From NCBI RefSeq assembly GCF_001428685.1, contig NZ_LMIK01000005.1, positions 184,170-248,169 of the forward strand: a DNA stretch of 64,000 nt. The letters run 5' to 3'. Positions 26,610 to 37,146 of this stretch are shown here, piece by piece; the stretch's first letter is position 1; each line of letters begins with the position of its first letter. The translations under genes and the position numbers were made by a program. Below the pieces are notes generated by a model, which did no database searches, was not told the origin of the DNA, and saw only the letters and a program-made list of their open reading frames with translations. Source of the stretch: Lysobacter sp. Root76 (GTDB taxonomy: Bacteria > Pseudomonadota > Gammaproteobacteria > Xanthomonadales > Xanthomonadaceae).

Positions 26610-27695
26610 ATGTCCGTTGTCAGTAAAGTCCCCGTCGCCGAGTCGGCCGTCCCGCCCCCGCGGGCCCTGCGCCACGACTGGTCGCGCAGCGAAGTGCGCG
26701 ACCTGTTCGATCTGCCGTTCCCGGAACTGCTGCACCGCGCCGCCAGCGCCCACCGCGAGAATTTCGACGCCACCGAGGTCCAGGTCAGCACCCTGCTGTC
26801 GGTCAAGACCGGCGGCTGCCCGGAGGATTGCAGCTACTGCCCGCAGGCCGCGCGCTACCACACCGGCGTAGACGCGACCAAGCTGATGAGCACCGAGGCG
26901 GTGCTGGAGAAGGCCAAGCAGGCCAAGGCCGCCGGCGCCTCGCGTTTCTGCATGGGTGCGGCCTGGCGCTCGCCCAAAGACCGCGACATCCCGAAGGTCG
27001 CGGCGATGATCCGCGAAGTGAAGGCGCTGGGTCTGGAAACCTGCGCGACCCTGGGCATGTTGTCGGGCGAGCAGGCCAAGTCGCTAAAGGCGGCCGGCCT
27101 GGACTACTACAACCACAACCTCGACACCGCGCCGGAGTTCTACAACGAGATCATCCACACCCGCGAGTTCCAGGACCGCCTGGACACGCTGGCGCACGTG
27201 CGCGACGTCGGCATGAAGACCTGCTGCGGCGGCATCGTCGGCATGGGCGAGTCGCGCAACCAGCGTGCCGGCCTGCTGCAGACCCTGGCCAACCTGCCCG
27301 CGCACCCCGATTCGGTGCCGATCAACCGTCTGGTCCAGGTCGAAGGCACCCCGCTGGCCGGCACCGCCGAGCTGGACCCGTTCGAATTCGTCCGCACCGT
27401 CGCGGTCGCCCGCCTGCTGATGCCGCGCTCGATGGTGCGCCTGTCGGCCGGCCGCGAGAGCATGTCCGACGAGCTGCAGGCCTTATGCTTCCTGGCCGGC
27501 GCCAATTCGATCTTCTACGGCGAAAAGCTGCTGACCACCGGCAACCCCGACACCGAGCGCGACCTGGCCCTGTTCGAGCGCCTGGGCTTGCGGCCGATGC
27601 AGGTTGTCGAGGACCATGCCGATAACGGCGGCGGCACCGTACACGCCGACATCGTCGAAACCGACGCGTCGCCCGCCCACTCCTGCGCAGCCTGA
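26610..27695 (+). CDS. bioB: Biotin synthase
   Basis: 361 residues; start at ATG 26610. Radical-SAM CxxxCxxC is at residues 70-77 (CPEDCSYC), and further family motifs are [23 protein letters not shown] and the [17 protein letters not shown] segment. The enzyme inserts sulfur into dethiobiotin using two iron-sulfur clusters. It is the first gene of the cluster bioB-bioF-ACT-bioH-bioC; six bases separate its stop from bioF. No BioR or BirA operator was recognised in the short divergent gap. Confidence 0.97.
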   Translation: MSVVSKVPVAESAVPPPRALRHDWSRSEVRDLFDLPFPELLHRAASAHRENFDATEVQVSTLLSVKTGGCPEDCSYCPQAARYHTGVDATKLMSTEAVLEKAKQAKAAGASRFCMGAAWRSPKDRDIPKVAAMIREVKALGLETCATLGMLSGEQAKSLKAAGLDYYNHNLDTAPEFYNEIIHTREFQDRLDTLAHVRDVGMKTCCGGIVGMGESRNQRAGLLQTLANLPAHPDSVPINRLVQVEGTPLAGTAELDPFEFVRTVAVARLLMPRSMVRLSAGRESMSDELQALCFLAGANSIFYGEKLLTTGNPDTERDLALFERLGLRPMQVVEDHADNGGGTVHADIVETDASPAHSCAA

Positions 27696-27700
27696 CCACC

Positions 27701-28935
<1,235 letters not shown>

Positions 28936-28939
<4 letters not shown>

Positions 28940-29370
28940 CCGCGGCGCCCGCCGCCGCGCGTCCGGCCGCCCAACGCGACCTGGCGCAGATGCTCGCCAG
29001 TCTCGAGGTCGCGCAACGCGCGGGCGAATACGTGTTCGTCGCCAGCCCGCAACACGATCCCGCCCTGGCCGCGCTCGCCCACGCCAGCGTGCGCGAGGAC
29101 GAAGGCGCCAGCTACGTGCTCGCGCGCGCCGACGCCGATGCGCATGCGCTCGACTACGGTTTCGTCGCCGCCTGGCTGAGCCTGACCGTGCATTCGGCGC
29201 TGGACGCGGTCGGCCTGACCGCTGCGGTGTCGAGCGCGCTGAGCGAACGCGGCATCGCCTGCAACGTGATCGCCGGTCTGCATCACGACCATCTGCTGGT
29301 GCCGGCCGAACGCGCCGCCGACGCGGTCGCGGCCCTGGCCGCGCTGCGGCGCCCGGCCGACGCGCGCTGA
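28936..29370 (+). CDS. ACT domain protein inside the biotin cluster
   Basis: 144 residues. The segment beginning GEYVFVASP and containing [20 protein letters not shown], then [20 protein letters not shown], fits the paired ACT-like domains of a small family (DUF2241/ACT_7) often annotated as regulatory. ATG 28936 overlaps the bioF stop (ATGA), and the stop is 8 bases from bioH, so it is translated together with the biotin genes. A role in biotin synthesis is not known; it may only share the transcript. Confidence 0.8.
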
Positions 29371-29378
29371 GGGCGGCC

Positions 29379-30170
29379 ATGTACGCGCAGACCCTCGGCA
29401 GCGGACCCTCGCTGGCGCTGATCCACGGCTGGGCCATGCATGGCGGGCTGTTCGCGTCGCTGGTCGAGCGCCTGGCCGACGATTACACCCTGCACCTGAT
29501 CGACCTGCCGGGCCACGGCCATGCACGCGAAGACCGCACGCCGCTGGACCCCGCGCCGATCGCGAGCGAACTGGTCGCGCGCATCCCCGATGCGGTCTGG
29601 CTGGGCTGGTCGCTGGGCGGGCAGTTCGCGCTGCGCGCGGCGCTCGACCATCCGCAGCGGGTGCGCGGGCTGGTGATGATCGCGTCCTCGCCGCGCTTCG
29701 TGACCGGCGCCGACTGGCCGCACGGCGTCTCGCCCAGCCTGTTCCGCGATTTCGGCGACGCTCTGAAGCGCGATTTTCGCGGCACGCTCGAAGGTTTCCT
29801 GGCGCTGGAGGCCCTGGGCTCGGCCAGCGCTCAAGACGAGTTGCGCAAGCTACGCAGCCAGGCCTTCGAGCGCGGCGAGCCGGCCGAGCATGCGTTGCAG
29901 GAAGGCCTGCGCCTGCTCGATACGATCGACGTGCGCGCCGAGTTGCCGCGGTTGGCCGTGCCCAGCCTGTGGATCTCCGGACGTCGCGACCGCCTGGTGC
30001 CCGCCGGCGCGATGCCGGCCGCGGCCGCGCTCGCGCCCCAGGCACGCAGCGTCGTGCTCGACCGCGCCGGCCACGCCCCGTTCCTGAGCGCGGCCGAGCA
30101 GGTCGCCCAGCTGATCGACGAATTCGCCTCGGCCCTGCCGCCGCAGAGCGCCGCCGAGGCATCGCTTTAA
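29379..30170 (+). CDS. bioH: Pimeloyl-ACP methyl ester carboxylesterase
   Basis: 263 residues. Alpha/beta hydrolase with LIHGWAMHGGLF (oxyanion region), nucleophile Ser78 in GWSLGGQ, Asp in SGRRDRLVP and His in RAGHAPFLS: the BioH triad. It releases pimeloyl-ACP from its methyl ester, ending the BioC-BioH route. Position between bioF/ACT and bioC confirms the assignment. Confidence 0.95.
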   Translation: MYAQTLGSGPSLALIHGWAMHGGLFASLVERLADDYTLHLIDLPGHGHAREDRTPLDPAPIASELVARIPDAVWLGWSLGGQFALRAALDHPQRVRGLVMIASSPRFVTGADWPHGVSPSLFRDFGDALKRDFRGTLEGFLALEALGSASAQDELRKLRSQAFERGEPAEHALQEGLRLLDTIDVRAELPRLAVPSLWISGRRDRLVPAGAMPAAAALAPQARSVVLDRAGHAPFLSAAEQVAQLIDEFASALPPQSAAEASL

Positions 30171-30231
30171 TTCCCCCACTACGCGCCCGTCGCGCCCACG
30201 ACGAGCGCCTGCCATCGAATCCGCCTTACCG

Positions 30232-31143
30232 ATGACCGATCTGTTCGACCACCGCCAGGTACGCCGCGCCTTCTCGCGTGCCGCGCACGGCTACGACGGC
30301 GCCGCCGCGCTGCAGCGCGAAGTCGGCGCACGCCTGTCCGAAACCCTGGATTATCTGGACGACCGCGCGCCCGAGGTCGTGGTCGATATCGGCTGCGGTC
30401 CCGGCCACGCCGCGATCGCGATGCAGAAGCGCTGGCCGCGCGCGCAGCTGATCGCGCTCGACCTGGCCCTGCCGATGCTGCAGGAAACCCGCCACAACGC
30501 CGGTGGCGGCGGTCTGCCGCGTTTCCTCGGCGGCGCGCGTCGGCCCGATGCGGTCTGCGCCGACGCGCGCGCGCTGCCGCTGCGCGATGCCAGCGTCGAC
30601 GTGCTGTATTCCAATCTGTGCCTGCAATGGGTCGAGGACCTGCCGGCGGTGTTCGCCGGTTTCCGCCGCGTGCTCAAGCCCGGCGGCCTGCTGCTGGTAT
30701 CGACCTTCGGCCCGGACACCTTGTTCGAGCTGCGCGGCGCGTTCGCCGAAGCCGACAACACGCCGCACGTGAGCCTGTTCCCGTCGATCGCGCAGTTCGG
30801 CGACGCCTTGATCGCGGCCGGCTTCAAGGACCCGGTGCTGGACCGCGACGAGTTCACCCTCAAGCACGACGATCTGGGCGATCTGATGCGCGAGCTGCGC
30901 ACCCTGGGCGCGACCAACGCCATGCGCGAGCGCCGCCGCAGCCTGACCGGCCGCGCCCGTTTCGCCCGCGCGGCGCAGGCCTACGAAGCGCTGCGCGGCG
31001 GCGACGACGGCCGCCTGCCCGCGACCTGGGAAGTGGTCTATGCCCACGCCTGGGGCCCGCAGCCGGGCACGCCGATCCGCGTCGGCGGCATCGACGAAGT
31101 GCAGGTGCCGGTGGCGAAGATTCCGATCCGGAGACGCACGTGA
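30232..31143 (+). CDS. bioC: Malonyl-ACP O-methyltransferase
   Basis: 303 residues. The SAM-binding motif is VVVDIGCGPGHAAIAM, and the BioC-typical elements VRRAFSRAAHGYDGAAALQREVG at the N-terminus and SNLCLQWVEDLP in the middle are present. It methylates malonyl-ACP to disguise it as a primer for fatty acid synthesis, beginning pimelate formation. Its stop codon overlaps the GTG start of the next gene (GTGA). Confidence 0.95.
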   Translation: MTDLFDHRQVRRAFSRAAHGYDGAAALQREVGARLSETLDYLDDRAPEVVVDIGCGPGHAAIAMQKRWPRAQLIALDLALPMLQETRHNAGGGGLPRFLGGARRPDAVCADARALPLRDASVDVLYSNLCLQWVEDLPAVFAGFRRVLKPGGLLLVSTFGPDTLFELRGAFAEADNTPHVSLFPSIAQFGDALIAAGFKDPVLDRDEFTLKHDDLGDLMRELRTLGATNAMRERRRSLTGRARFARAAQAYEALRGGDDGRLPATWEVVYAHAWGPQPGTPIRVGGIDEVQVPVAKIPIRRRT

Positions 31144-32132
31144 GCGCACGCCGTCTCGCCCTGGCCGCCGTCGCGATCGCGCTGGCGTCCGCGTTCTTCT
31201 TCACCTGCACCTACGTGCTCAACCGCGCGGCCGCGGTCGGCGGCGGGCACTGGGCGTGGACGGCGTCGCTGCGCTACCTGATCACGCTGCCGCTGCTGCT
31301 GGTGGTGATGCCGATGCAGGGCGGCGCGGCGCCGGTGTGGCGCGCGATCCGCGCGCATCCGGGGCCGTGGCTGGTCTGGAGCGGAGTGGGTTTCGGGCTG
31401 TTCTACGTCTGCCTGAGTTGGGCCGCGGCGAGCGGGCCCTCATGGCTAGTCGCGGGCACGTTCCAGCTCACCGTCATCGCCGGCATGCTGTGCGCGCCGT
31501 TCCTGTACCGCGACCAGCGCGCGCGGATTCCGCTGCCGGCGCTGCTGGTCGGTGCGGTGGTGGTGGTGGGCGTGCTGCTGATGCAGTTCGGCCACGGCGG
31601 CGGCCGCTTGGATCGCGAAGGTTGGATCGCGTTGATCTGCGTGGCGGTGTCGGCGTTCGCCTATCCCCTGGGCAATCGCGGTCTGCTGTTGCATCTGGAG
31701 CGCAGCGGGATCGAATTGAACGCGACCCAACGCGTGTTCGGCATGACCCTGGCCAGCCAGCCGCTGTGGCTTGCGGTCGCGGCGTATGCATTCGCTCAGG
31801 CCGGCGCGCCTTCGGCCGGACAGCTGTGGCTGGCCGCCGGTGTGGCGCTGGGCGCGGGCGTGATCGCGACCGTGCTGTTCTTCCAGGCCACCGGCATGGT
31901 CCGCAACGACCCGACCGCGCTGGCCGCGGCCGAAGCGATGCAGGCCGCGGAGATTCTGTTCGCGACCTCGATCGGCGCGCTTTGGCTGAGCGAAGCCTGG
32001 CCGCAGGGACGCAGCCTGATCGGCGCTTTGATCGTGATCGCCGGCATCGTCGCCTTCAGTCTGGTCGCCGCACGCACCGCGGCCGGCGACGATCACCGCA
32101 CCAAGGAACTGCGCAGCGACCGCGGCGCCTGA
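31140..32132 (+). CDS. DMT-superfamily multidrug resistance efflux-like transporter
   Basis: 330 residues beginning at GTG 31140, chosen because GTGA overlaps the bioC stop and because the first membrane span (LALAAVAIALASAFFFTCTYVL) follows directly. About ten hydrophobic spans are present, with the sequence pattern of the EmrE-like DMT group (PF13536 type): GTFQLTVIAGMLCAPFLYRD, ATVLFFQATGMVRNDPTALAAAEAMQAAEILF. Substrate unknown. Coupling to bioC raises export or import of a biotin-pathway compound as a guess only. It ends 6 bases from the opposite-strand glycosyltransferase gene. Confidence 0.82.
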   Translation: MSARRLALAAVAIALASAFFFTCTYVLNRAAAVGGGHWAWTASLRYLITLPLLLVVMPMQGGAAPVWRAIRAHPGPWLVWSGVGFGLFYVCLSWAAASGPSWLVAGTFQLTVIAGMLCAPFLYRDQRARIPLPALLVGAVVVVGVLLMQFGHGGGRLDREGWIALICVAVSAFAYPLGNRGLLLHLERSGIELNATQRVFGMTLASQPLWLAVAAYAFAQAGAPSAGQLWLAAGVALGAGVIATVLFFQATGMVRNDPTALAAAEAMQAAEILFATSIGALWLSEAWPQGRSLIGALIVIAGIVAFSLVAARTAAGDDHRTKELRSDRGA

Positions 32133-32138
32133 GCCGCG

Positions 32139-33662
32139 TCAGTGCGGCGGCGCCGCCGGCTCCGCCAGGCGCGGCGCGAATTCGACCTGGAAGATCACCC
32201 GGCGCTCGTACGGCGTGCCCAGCTCGGTCGCGCGATGGCCCAGCATGGCGATGCGCGTTCGCAGTTGCGGCCACGCCGCCTGTTTGCAGATCCAGACGGC
32301 GCCCGGCTCGTGCTCGGCCAGTTCCTGCGCCAGCGATTCGTCGAACTCCGGGTTGAAGCGCGCGCCGGCGACAGGTTCCAGCGAGATCTTCTCGATCTCG
32401 GTATCCAGGTGCAGGTGCAGGCCGTAACGCGCCATGTCTTCGACGAACACCACCTCGCGCACCGGGCCGGGTGCGCGCGCCCGGATCGCCTCGGCCCAGG
32501 CCGACGCGTCCTTGTGGGTCGGCCAATAGACCGCGGCTAGCTTGAGCGCGAGCAGGACCGCGATCAGCGCCGCCAGCCGCGGCCACGACGGCAGGCCACG
32601 GCCTTCGCCGTGGCGCTGCCGGGCCGCGATCACCGCCAGCGGCAGGAACAGCGGCAGCAGGTACAGCGGCATGCGCGATTGCGCCAGGCAGAACACCAGC
32701 AGCGGCAACAGCAGCCAGATCGCGAGCAGCAGGGCGGGCGCATCGTCCGTGCGCCGCCCGCGCTCGCGCCAGGCGCGCAGCGTCGCCGGCAACGCGCGCA
32801 CCCAGCGCCACAGCGCCGGCGTCCACGGCAGGGTGCCGAGCAGGAGCGTAGGCGCGTAGACCTCGATCCAGCCGTACCACTCGCCGTGGCGGCCGAACTC
32901 GTTGGTGGCGACGCGGTTCATCACCTCGTCGCCGATGAAGTAACGGAACAGACCCGGATGATTGGCGATCACCGCCACGTACCAGGGCAGGGCCAGCAGC
33001 ACGAACAGCAGCAGGCCCGACCACTGCAGGATGCGGAAGCCGCCCGGCGCGAGCAGGTTGAAGGCCAGGATCGGCAGCAACAGCAGCAACGCCGGCGGCC
33101 CCTTGCACAGGAAACCCAGCGCGAAGCCCACCCACATCAGCGCGATCCAGCTGCGCGCACGCAGGCGTTCGCGCGCGGGCTCGGCCAGGGCCGGGCCGAA
33201 GCGCGCTTCGACGTAGGCCCACATCGCCAGCCCGGTGCAGGCCGACAGCAGGTAGTCGGTGGTGATCAACTGCGAGGCGCCGACCGTGAACGGCATGGTC
33301 GCGTAGATCGTCGCGGCCTGGGCCTGCGCGCCCGGTGCGAGCCTGCGCGCGACCCGCCAGGCCAGCCATACGCTGAGCAAATAGGCCAACGCCGCCGGCA
33401 GCCGCGCGGCCCAGGCGTGGTGGCCGAACGCGGCGACGCTGGACGCGATCGCCCAATAGGTCAGCGGCGGTTTGGTCCAGTGCGCGACTTCGTGGCTGCG
33501 GCGCGGATTGATCCAGTCGCCGGTGTCGAGCATGTTCAGCGCGACGTTGGTGTAGCGGCCTTCGTCGGGATCCCAGATGCCGCGGCTGCCGAGAAAGCAC
33601 AACGCCAGCGCCAAGGCGAGCGCGGCGATCCAGAAGGCGGGCGAACGCGGGAGTCGCAGCAT
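32139..33662 (-). CDS. ArnT-like membrane glycosyltransferase (GT39/GT83 type)
   Basis: 507 residues, with about 11-12 membrane spans. The first periplasmic loop contains GIWDPDEGRYTNVALNML, the acidic motif of the protein O-mannosyltransferase/ArnT superfamily, followed by HWTKPPLTYWAIA. Members move a sugar from a polyprenyl-phosphate donor to lipid A, protein or polymer at the periplasmic face. No lipid A-Ara4N genes lie nearby, so the acceptor is unknown. The C-terminal part (EIEKISLEPVAGARFNPEF) is a soluble domain. Confidence 0.85.
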   Translation of the reverse strand: MLRLPRSPAFWIAALALALALCFLGSRGIWDPDEGRYTNVALNMLDTGDWINPRRSHEVAHWTKPPLTYWAIASSVAAFGHHAWAARLPAALAYLLSVWLAWRVARRLAPGAQAQAATIYATMPFTVGASQLITTDYLLSACTGLAMWAYVEARFGPALAEPARERLRARSWIALMWVGFALGFLCKGPPALLLLLPILAFNLLAPGGFRILQWSGLLLFVLLALPWYVAVIANHPGLFRYFIGDEVMNRVATNEFGRHGEWYGWIEVYAPTLLLGTLPWTPALWRWVRALPATLRAWRERGRRTDDAPALLLAIWLLLPLLVFCLAQSRMPLYLLPLFLPLAVIAARQRHGEGRGLPSWPRLAALIAVLLALKLAAVYWPTHKDASAWAEAIRARAPGPVREVVFVEDMARYGLHLHLDTEIEKISLEPVAGARFNPEFDESLAQELAEHEPGAVWICKQAAWPQLRTRIAMLGHRATELGTPYERRVIFQVEFAPRLAEPAAPPH

Positions 33663-33755
33663 ACGGGGGCCGTGGGCGGCGGTCGGAAACCGCCACAGCC
33701 TAGCGGAGCGGATGTTACGGATCGGTCGCAGGCGCGGCGGCGCCGAGGCGGCCGC

Positions 33756-34181
33756 TCAGCTGACCTGGGCGATCCATTCCTGCAGGTTGTAGTAGTTGCT
33801 CACGCGCTGGATGCGGCCGTCGCGCAATTCGAAGAACGCGCCGCCGGGCAGTACGTACTTCTGCCCGCGCGCTTCCGGCAGGCCGGCGTCGCTGGCCAGG
33901 TATTGGCCGTGGACCACGTACTCGGCCGCGGCGCGGCTGCCGTCGGGCGAGACCAGCACCACGATGTCGTGCAGTTGTTCGCGATAGCTGGCCTGCATGC
34001 GTTGCAGGAACTCAGCGAACGCGGCGCGGCCGGTTTCGCGCGGGCCCTGGTTGAGGTCGTGGGCGACATCGTCGGAGAGCAGGGCGAGCATGCCGTCCCA
34101 GTCGCCACGGTTGAAGGCTGCGTAGTAGGCCAGCACCACCTCGGTGGCGCGGTCGTGGCTGCGGGTGCCGTCTATCTTCAT
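33756..34181 (-). CDS. SnoaL/NTF2-like ketosteroid isomerase-related protein
   Basis: 141 residues from ATG 34181 (MKIDGTRSHDRATEVVLAYY). The NTF2-like cone fold is suggested by YYAAFNRGDWDGMLALLSDDVAHDLNQG, then GRAAFAEFLQRM and a C-terminal FFELRDGRIQRVSNYYNLQEW. Members include polyketide cyclases, isomerases and proteins without known activity. It stands alone on the minus strand. No signal peptide. Confidence 0.85.
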   Translation of the reverse strand: MKIDGTRSHDRATEVVLAYYAAFNRGDWDGMLALLSDDVAHDLNQGPRETGRAAFAEFLQRMQASYREQLHDIVVLVSPDGSRAAAEYVVHGQYLASDAGLPEARGQKYVLPGGAFFELRDGRIQRVSNYYNLQEWIAQVS

Positions 34182-34296
34182 CGGGGGCCTGGCTGATCGG
34201 GCGTGGGTCGCGGCGATGATACCCACGCCGTGCGCAGGCCACGTGAGCGCGGTCGAAGAACGCACGATCGGCCGCGTCGGACGCGCCCGCAAACAC

Positions 34297-34322
34297 CGAG
34301 GGCCCGCGATGGCGGGCCCTCG
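34297..34322 (-). terminator. Rho-independent terminator after the MHYT gene
   Basis: Perfect 11-bp stem (34297-34307 with 34312-34322), 4-base loop, and on the minus strand a following TGTTTG. It lies about 40 bases after the MHYT stop at 34361. Confidence 0.65.
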
Positions 34323-34360
34323 GCGCGGACTGCGGTCGAGGCGGAGCTTAGATCTGCACC

Positions 34361-35110
34361 TCAGATCTGTACCATCGCACGCTGGCGCTGGCGCAGCATG
34401 CTCAGGGTCAGCACCGTGGCCAGCAGCAGCGTGGTCACCGCGAAGATGCCCATGCCCAGGTTGGCGCCGCTGATGCCGCCGGCCAGCGCGGCCGCGCCGG
34501 CCTGGTTGGGCGTGAAGCTGGCGGCGAGCATGCCGGTGTAGTGCATGCCGCACACCGCTACGCCCATCACCAGCGCGCTGCCCAGCATCTGCAGCCAGCC
34601 GCGCAGGTTGAAGGCCAGCCACAGCGCCACGATCGAAGCCACGATCGCGATCGCCGCCGAAACCGCGACCAGGGTCATGTCGTAGTGGATGTCGGCCGGC
34701 ATGCGCATCGCCGCCATGCCGCTGTAGTGCATGCCGGTCACGCCCAGGCCCATGAAGATGCCGGCCACGATCAATTTGCCCCAGCCGAATACGCCGGCGC
34801 TGGCGATCGCCAGGCCGGCCATGCACGAGACGATCGCGATCACCGCCGAGGCGATGGTGATGGTCAGGTCGTACGTCACCGGAATCTTCATCTGGCAGGC
34901 CAGCATGGCGATGAAGTGCATCGCCCAGATCGCACCGCCGCCCATCGCCGCGCCGGCGGCGAAGATCGCGCGCCAGCGTTGCGCGCCGTGCGCGGCCGGG
35001 ATCGCGATCGCGAGCTGCAGGGCGGTGAACGAGCCCAGCACCGAAACCAGGTAAGAGAGCACGACCAGCAGCGGGTCGTGTAGGCATTGGATGGCGTGAT
35101 CGTGCGGCAT
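34361..35110 (-). CDS. MHYT-domain integral membrane sensor protein
   Basis: 249 residues starting MPHDHAIQCLHDPLL. Seven hydrophobic spans, with the MHYT signature (M-H-Y-T/S-G-M type) visible as WAMHFIAMLA, GMHYSGMAAM and GMHYTGMLAA. The paired Met and His residues are thought to bind copper, and the domain is proposed to sense oxygen, CO or NO. Unlike many MHYT proteins it carries no GGDEF, EAL or kinase domain, so output must come from a partner. The V4R-like gene 28 bases upstream is the obvious candidate. Confidence 0.9.
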   Translation of the reverse strand: MPHDHAIQCLHDPLLVVLSYLVSVLGSFTALQLAIAIPAAHGAQRWRAIFAAGAAMGGGAIWAMHFIAMLACQMKIPVTYDLTITIASAVIAIVSCMAGLAIASAGVFGWGKLIVAGIFMGLGVTGMHYSGMAAMRMPADIHYDMTLVAVSAAIAIVASIVALWLAFNLRGWLQMLGSALVMGVAVCGMHYTGMLAASFTPNQAGAAALAGGISGANLGMGIFAVTTLLLATVLTLSMLRQRQRAMVQI

Positions 35111-35138
35111 GGGTAGTCCCCCGTGGTGGTTGGCGTAC

Positions 35139-35921
35139 TCAGGCGTGGAACTCGAAGCAGCAAGTCTCCGCGCCGGTGTTGCGGCAATGGCTTTCGACCA
35201 CACGCACTCCTTCGGCACCGTGGAGTCCGCCGAGCAGGCCGCCGAGCATGCCGCGCAGGAAATGGCAGGAGGCGCCGTGCTCGCCGCGATGGCAGAAGGG
35301 GCTGTTCTTGATCCGCAGGGTGTCTTCTTGGAGTTCGGCCTGGACCAACTGGCGCATGGCCGGCAATGCGATGTGGCGGACCGAGTCGGCCAGGGCGAGG
35401 TGGCCGCCCAGGGCGTAGTCGCGCTTGTAGACCCAGGCGCCGACGCGCTGGCCGATGTAGCGCAAGGTGGCTTCGCGTTGCGGCGGCGGCAGGTCGTGTT
35501 CCAGGGCCAGCAACTGGATGAAGATGTTGGGGTAGTCGCGGGCGAGCTGCGGCAGCAGCGACTCGACCCGGCGCGTGTCCATCGCGGTGGCGGCATCGTC
35601 GGCGGCGCCGGCGGGCTTGGACGGCGCCCCGCCATTGGCCTTGGGCGCGGCCGGCGCGGGCGCGCTGACCGTGTTGGCGACGCTGGCGTCGATCGCCGAG
35701 GCCTCGAAACTATTGACCAGGTGATGGGTGCCCAGACGCTCTTCGAGCATCAGCAGCCCGTTTTCCGGGCCGCGTACCACCATGGTCAGGACGACGCCTT
35801 CTTCGCTGTTGACCATGCGCTGGCGCAGCAGGGTGAACCCCGCGGCGATCACGGTCTGGCCCAGGGCCAGCAACAACCCATCGCGGCGGTCTGCGACCAC
35901 CCGAAACTCGACATCCACCAT
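35139..35921 (-). CDS. V4R-like protein with N-terminal ACT-like domain, paired with MHYT gene
   Basis: 260 residues. The N-terminal 75 residues (VDVEFRVVADRRDGLLLALGQ, VNSEEGVVLTMVVRGPENG) resemble an ACT-type ligand domain; an Ala/Pro-rich linker follows; the C-terminal 150 residues end with FLRGMLGGLLGGLHG, VRVVESHCRNTGAETCCFEF, the typical close of a 4-vinyl reductase (V4R) domain. Cysteines in CHRGEHGASCHF and in the final CRNTGAETCCF could bind metal or a small ligand. Such domains act as small-molecule sensors. It is co-oriented with the MHYT gene 28 bases downstream; shared function in gas or redox sensing is inferred. Confidence 0.65.
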   Translation of the reverse strand: MVDVEFRVVADRRDGLLLALGQTVIAAGFTLLRQRMVNSEEGVVLTMVVRGPENGLLMLEERLGTHHLVNSFEASAIDASVANTVSAPAPAAPKANGGAPSKPAGAADDAATAMDTRRVESLLPQLARDYPNIFIQLLALEHDLPPPQREATLRYIGQRVGAWVYKRDYALGGHLALADSVRHIALPAMRQLVQAELQEDTLRIKNSPFCHRGEHGASCHFLRGMLGGLLGGLHGAEGVRVVESHCRNTGAETCCFEFHA

Positions 35922-36069
35922 CAGCCACCCCTTCGGCTAAACGTTGTTCATGCTTGAACGAAATGGTCGGATCTCGTCGCGCACGGGCGTTCAATGAATC
36001 AACGCCGTGGGGTGCGCTGCGTAGCTCAGCGTGCCAGTCGCATACGCAAAAAAATGGTAGGGATGTCAC

Positions 36070-36100
36070 AAATAAAACATAAGGCATCGTCGTCGATGCC
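36070..36100 (-). terminator. Rho-independent terminator after the dehydratase gene
   Basis: On the minus strand GGCATCG-ACGA-CGATGCC (36100-36083) is followed by TTATGTTTTATTT, 23 bases after the stop at 36124. Confidence 0.8.
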
Positions 36101-36123
36101 AGTCGTTGCGACCGACGCTGCAG

Positions 36124-37089
36124 TCAGCGCGCGAACAGACTCGCCAACGCGTCCGGATCGACGTTGCCGCCGGACAGGATCACGCCGACTTTTTGCCCGG
36201 CGAAACGCGAACGGTTCGCGAATACCGCCGCCAGCGCGACCGCTGCGGAGGGCTCCAGCGCTTGTTTTGCGCGCTGCAGGAACAAACGCATCGCGGCCAC
36301 GGTGTCGGCGTCGTCGACCACCAGCGCTTCGACGGCATAGCGTTGCAGCAAGACGAAATTCGGCGCGCCCAAGGTGCCGCGCAATCCGTCGCAGATCGTG
36401 TCCGGTTCGAACTCCGTAATACGTTTGCCGTCGCGCAGCGAAGCATAGGTCTCGGCTGCGCCGGCCGGTTCGGCCACGAACAACCGCGTCGACGGCGATA
36501 CCGCGGCGCTGGCGATGGCGGTGCCGCTGGCCAGGCCGCCGCCGCCGACCGGCGCGATCAATGCGTCCAACCCGCGCACGGCGGTCAGCAGTTCCAGCGC
36601 CGCCGTGCCTTGCCCGGCGATCACGCGCGCGTCGGTGTAGGGATGGACCAGTTCGGCGCCGGTCTCGGCCTGGACCTGCGCGCACTTGGCCTCGCGCGCG
36701 GCGATGTTCGGCGCGCAGCGGTGCAGGGTGGCGCCGTAGGCTTCGATCGCCGCCAGCTTGGCCGCGACCGCGCCGTCGGGCACGACCACGTGGCAGGCGA
36801 TGCCGCGGGTGCGCGCGGCCAGCGCCAGCGCCGCGCCGTGGTTGCCGGAAGAATGGGTGACCACGCCGCGCAGCGCCTCGGCCTGCGAGAGGGACCACAC
36901 CGCATTGCAGGCGCCGCGGAACTTGAACGCGCCGACCCGTTGCAGGTGTTCGGCCTTGAAGTGCAGCTCGCAGCCGGCCAGGGCGTCGATCGAGCGCGAG
37001 CGCAGCACCGGGGTGGCGTGGGCGTGAGGGGCGATGCGTGCGGCCGCGGCCAGCACGTCGTTGAAACCGGGCAGGGGAAGTTCGCTCAT
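36124..37089 (-). CDS. PLP-dependent serine/threonine dehydratase (or serine racemase-like)
   Basis: 321 residues from ATG 37089. The PLP lysine is Lys56 in GAFKFRGA, SSGNHGAALA binds the substrate carboxylate and GGGGLASG the cofactor phosphate: fold-type II dehydratase. Length and the lack of a C-terminal ACT domain match catabolic threonine dehydratases and serine racemases rather than biosynthetic IlvA. It should deaminate L-serine or L-threonine to 2-oxoacids in the cytosol. It is followed by a good terminator; the EamA gene lies 57 bases upstream on the same strand. Confidence 0.88.
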   Translation of the reverse strand: MSELPLPGFNDVLAAAARIAPHAHATPVLRSRSIDALAGCELHFKAEHLQRVGAFKFRGACNAVWSLSQAEALRGVVTHSSGNHGAALALAARTRGIACHVVVPDGAVAAKLAAIEAYGATLHRCAPNIAAREAKCAQVQAETGAELVHPYTDARVIAGQGTAALELLTAVRGLDALIAPVGGGGLASGTAIASAAVSPSTRLFVAEPAGAAETYASLRDGKRITEFEPDTICDGLRGTLGAPNFVLLQRYAVEALVVDDADTVAAMRLFLQRAKQALEPSAAVALAAVFANRSRFAGQKVGVILSGGNVDPDALASLFAR

Positions 37090-37146
37090 TGTCGCGAGAC
37101 TAACGCACCCGATGCGTCGCACTCCATGCCGCGGCCGCGGCGCCGT

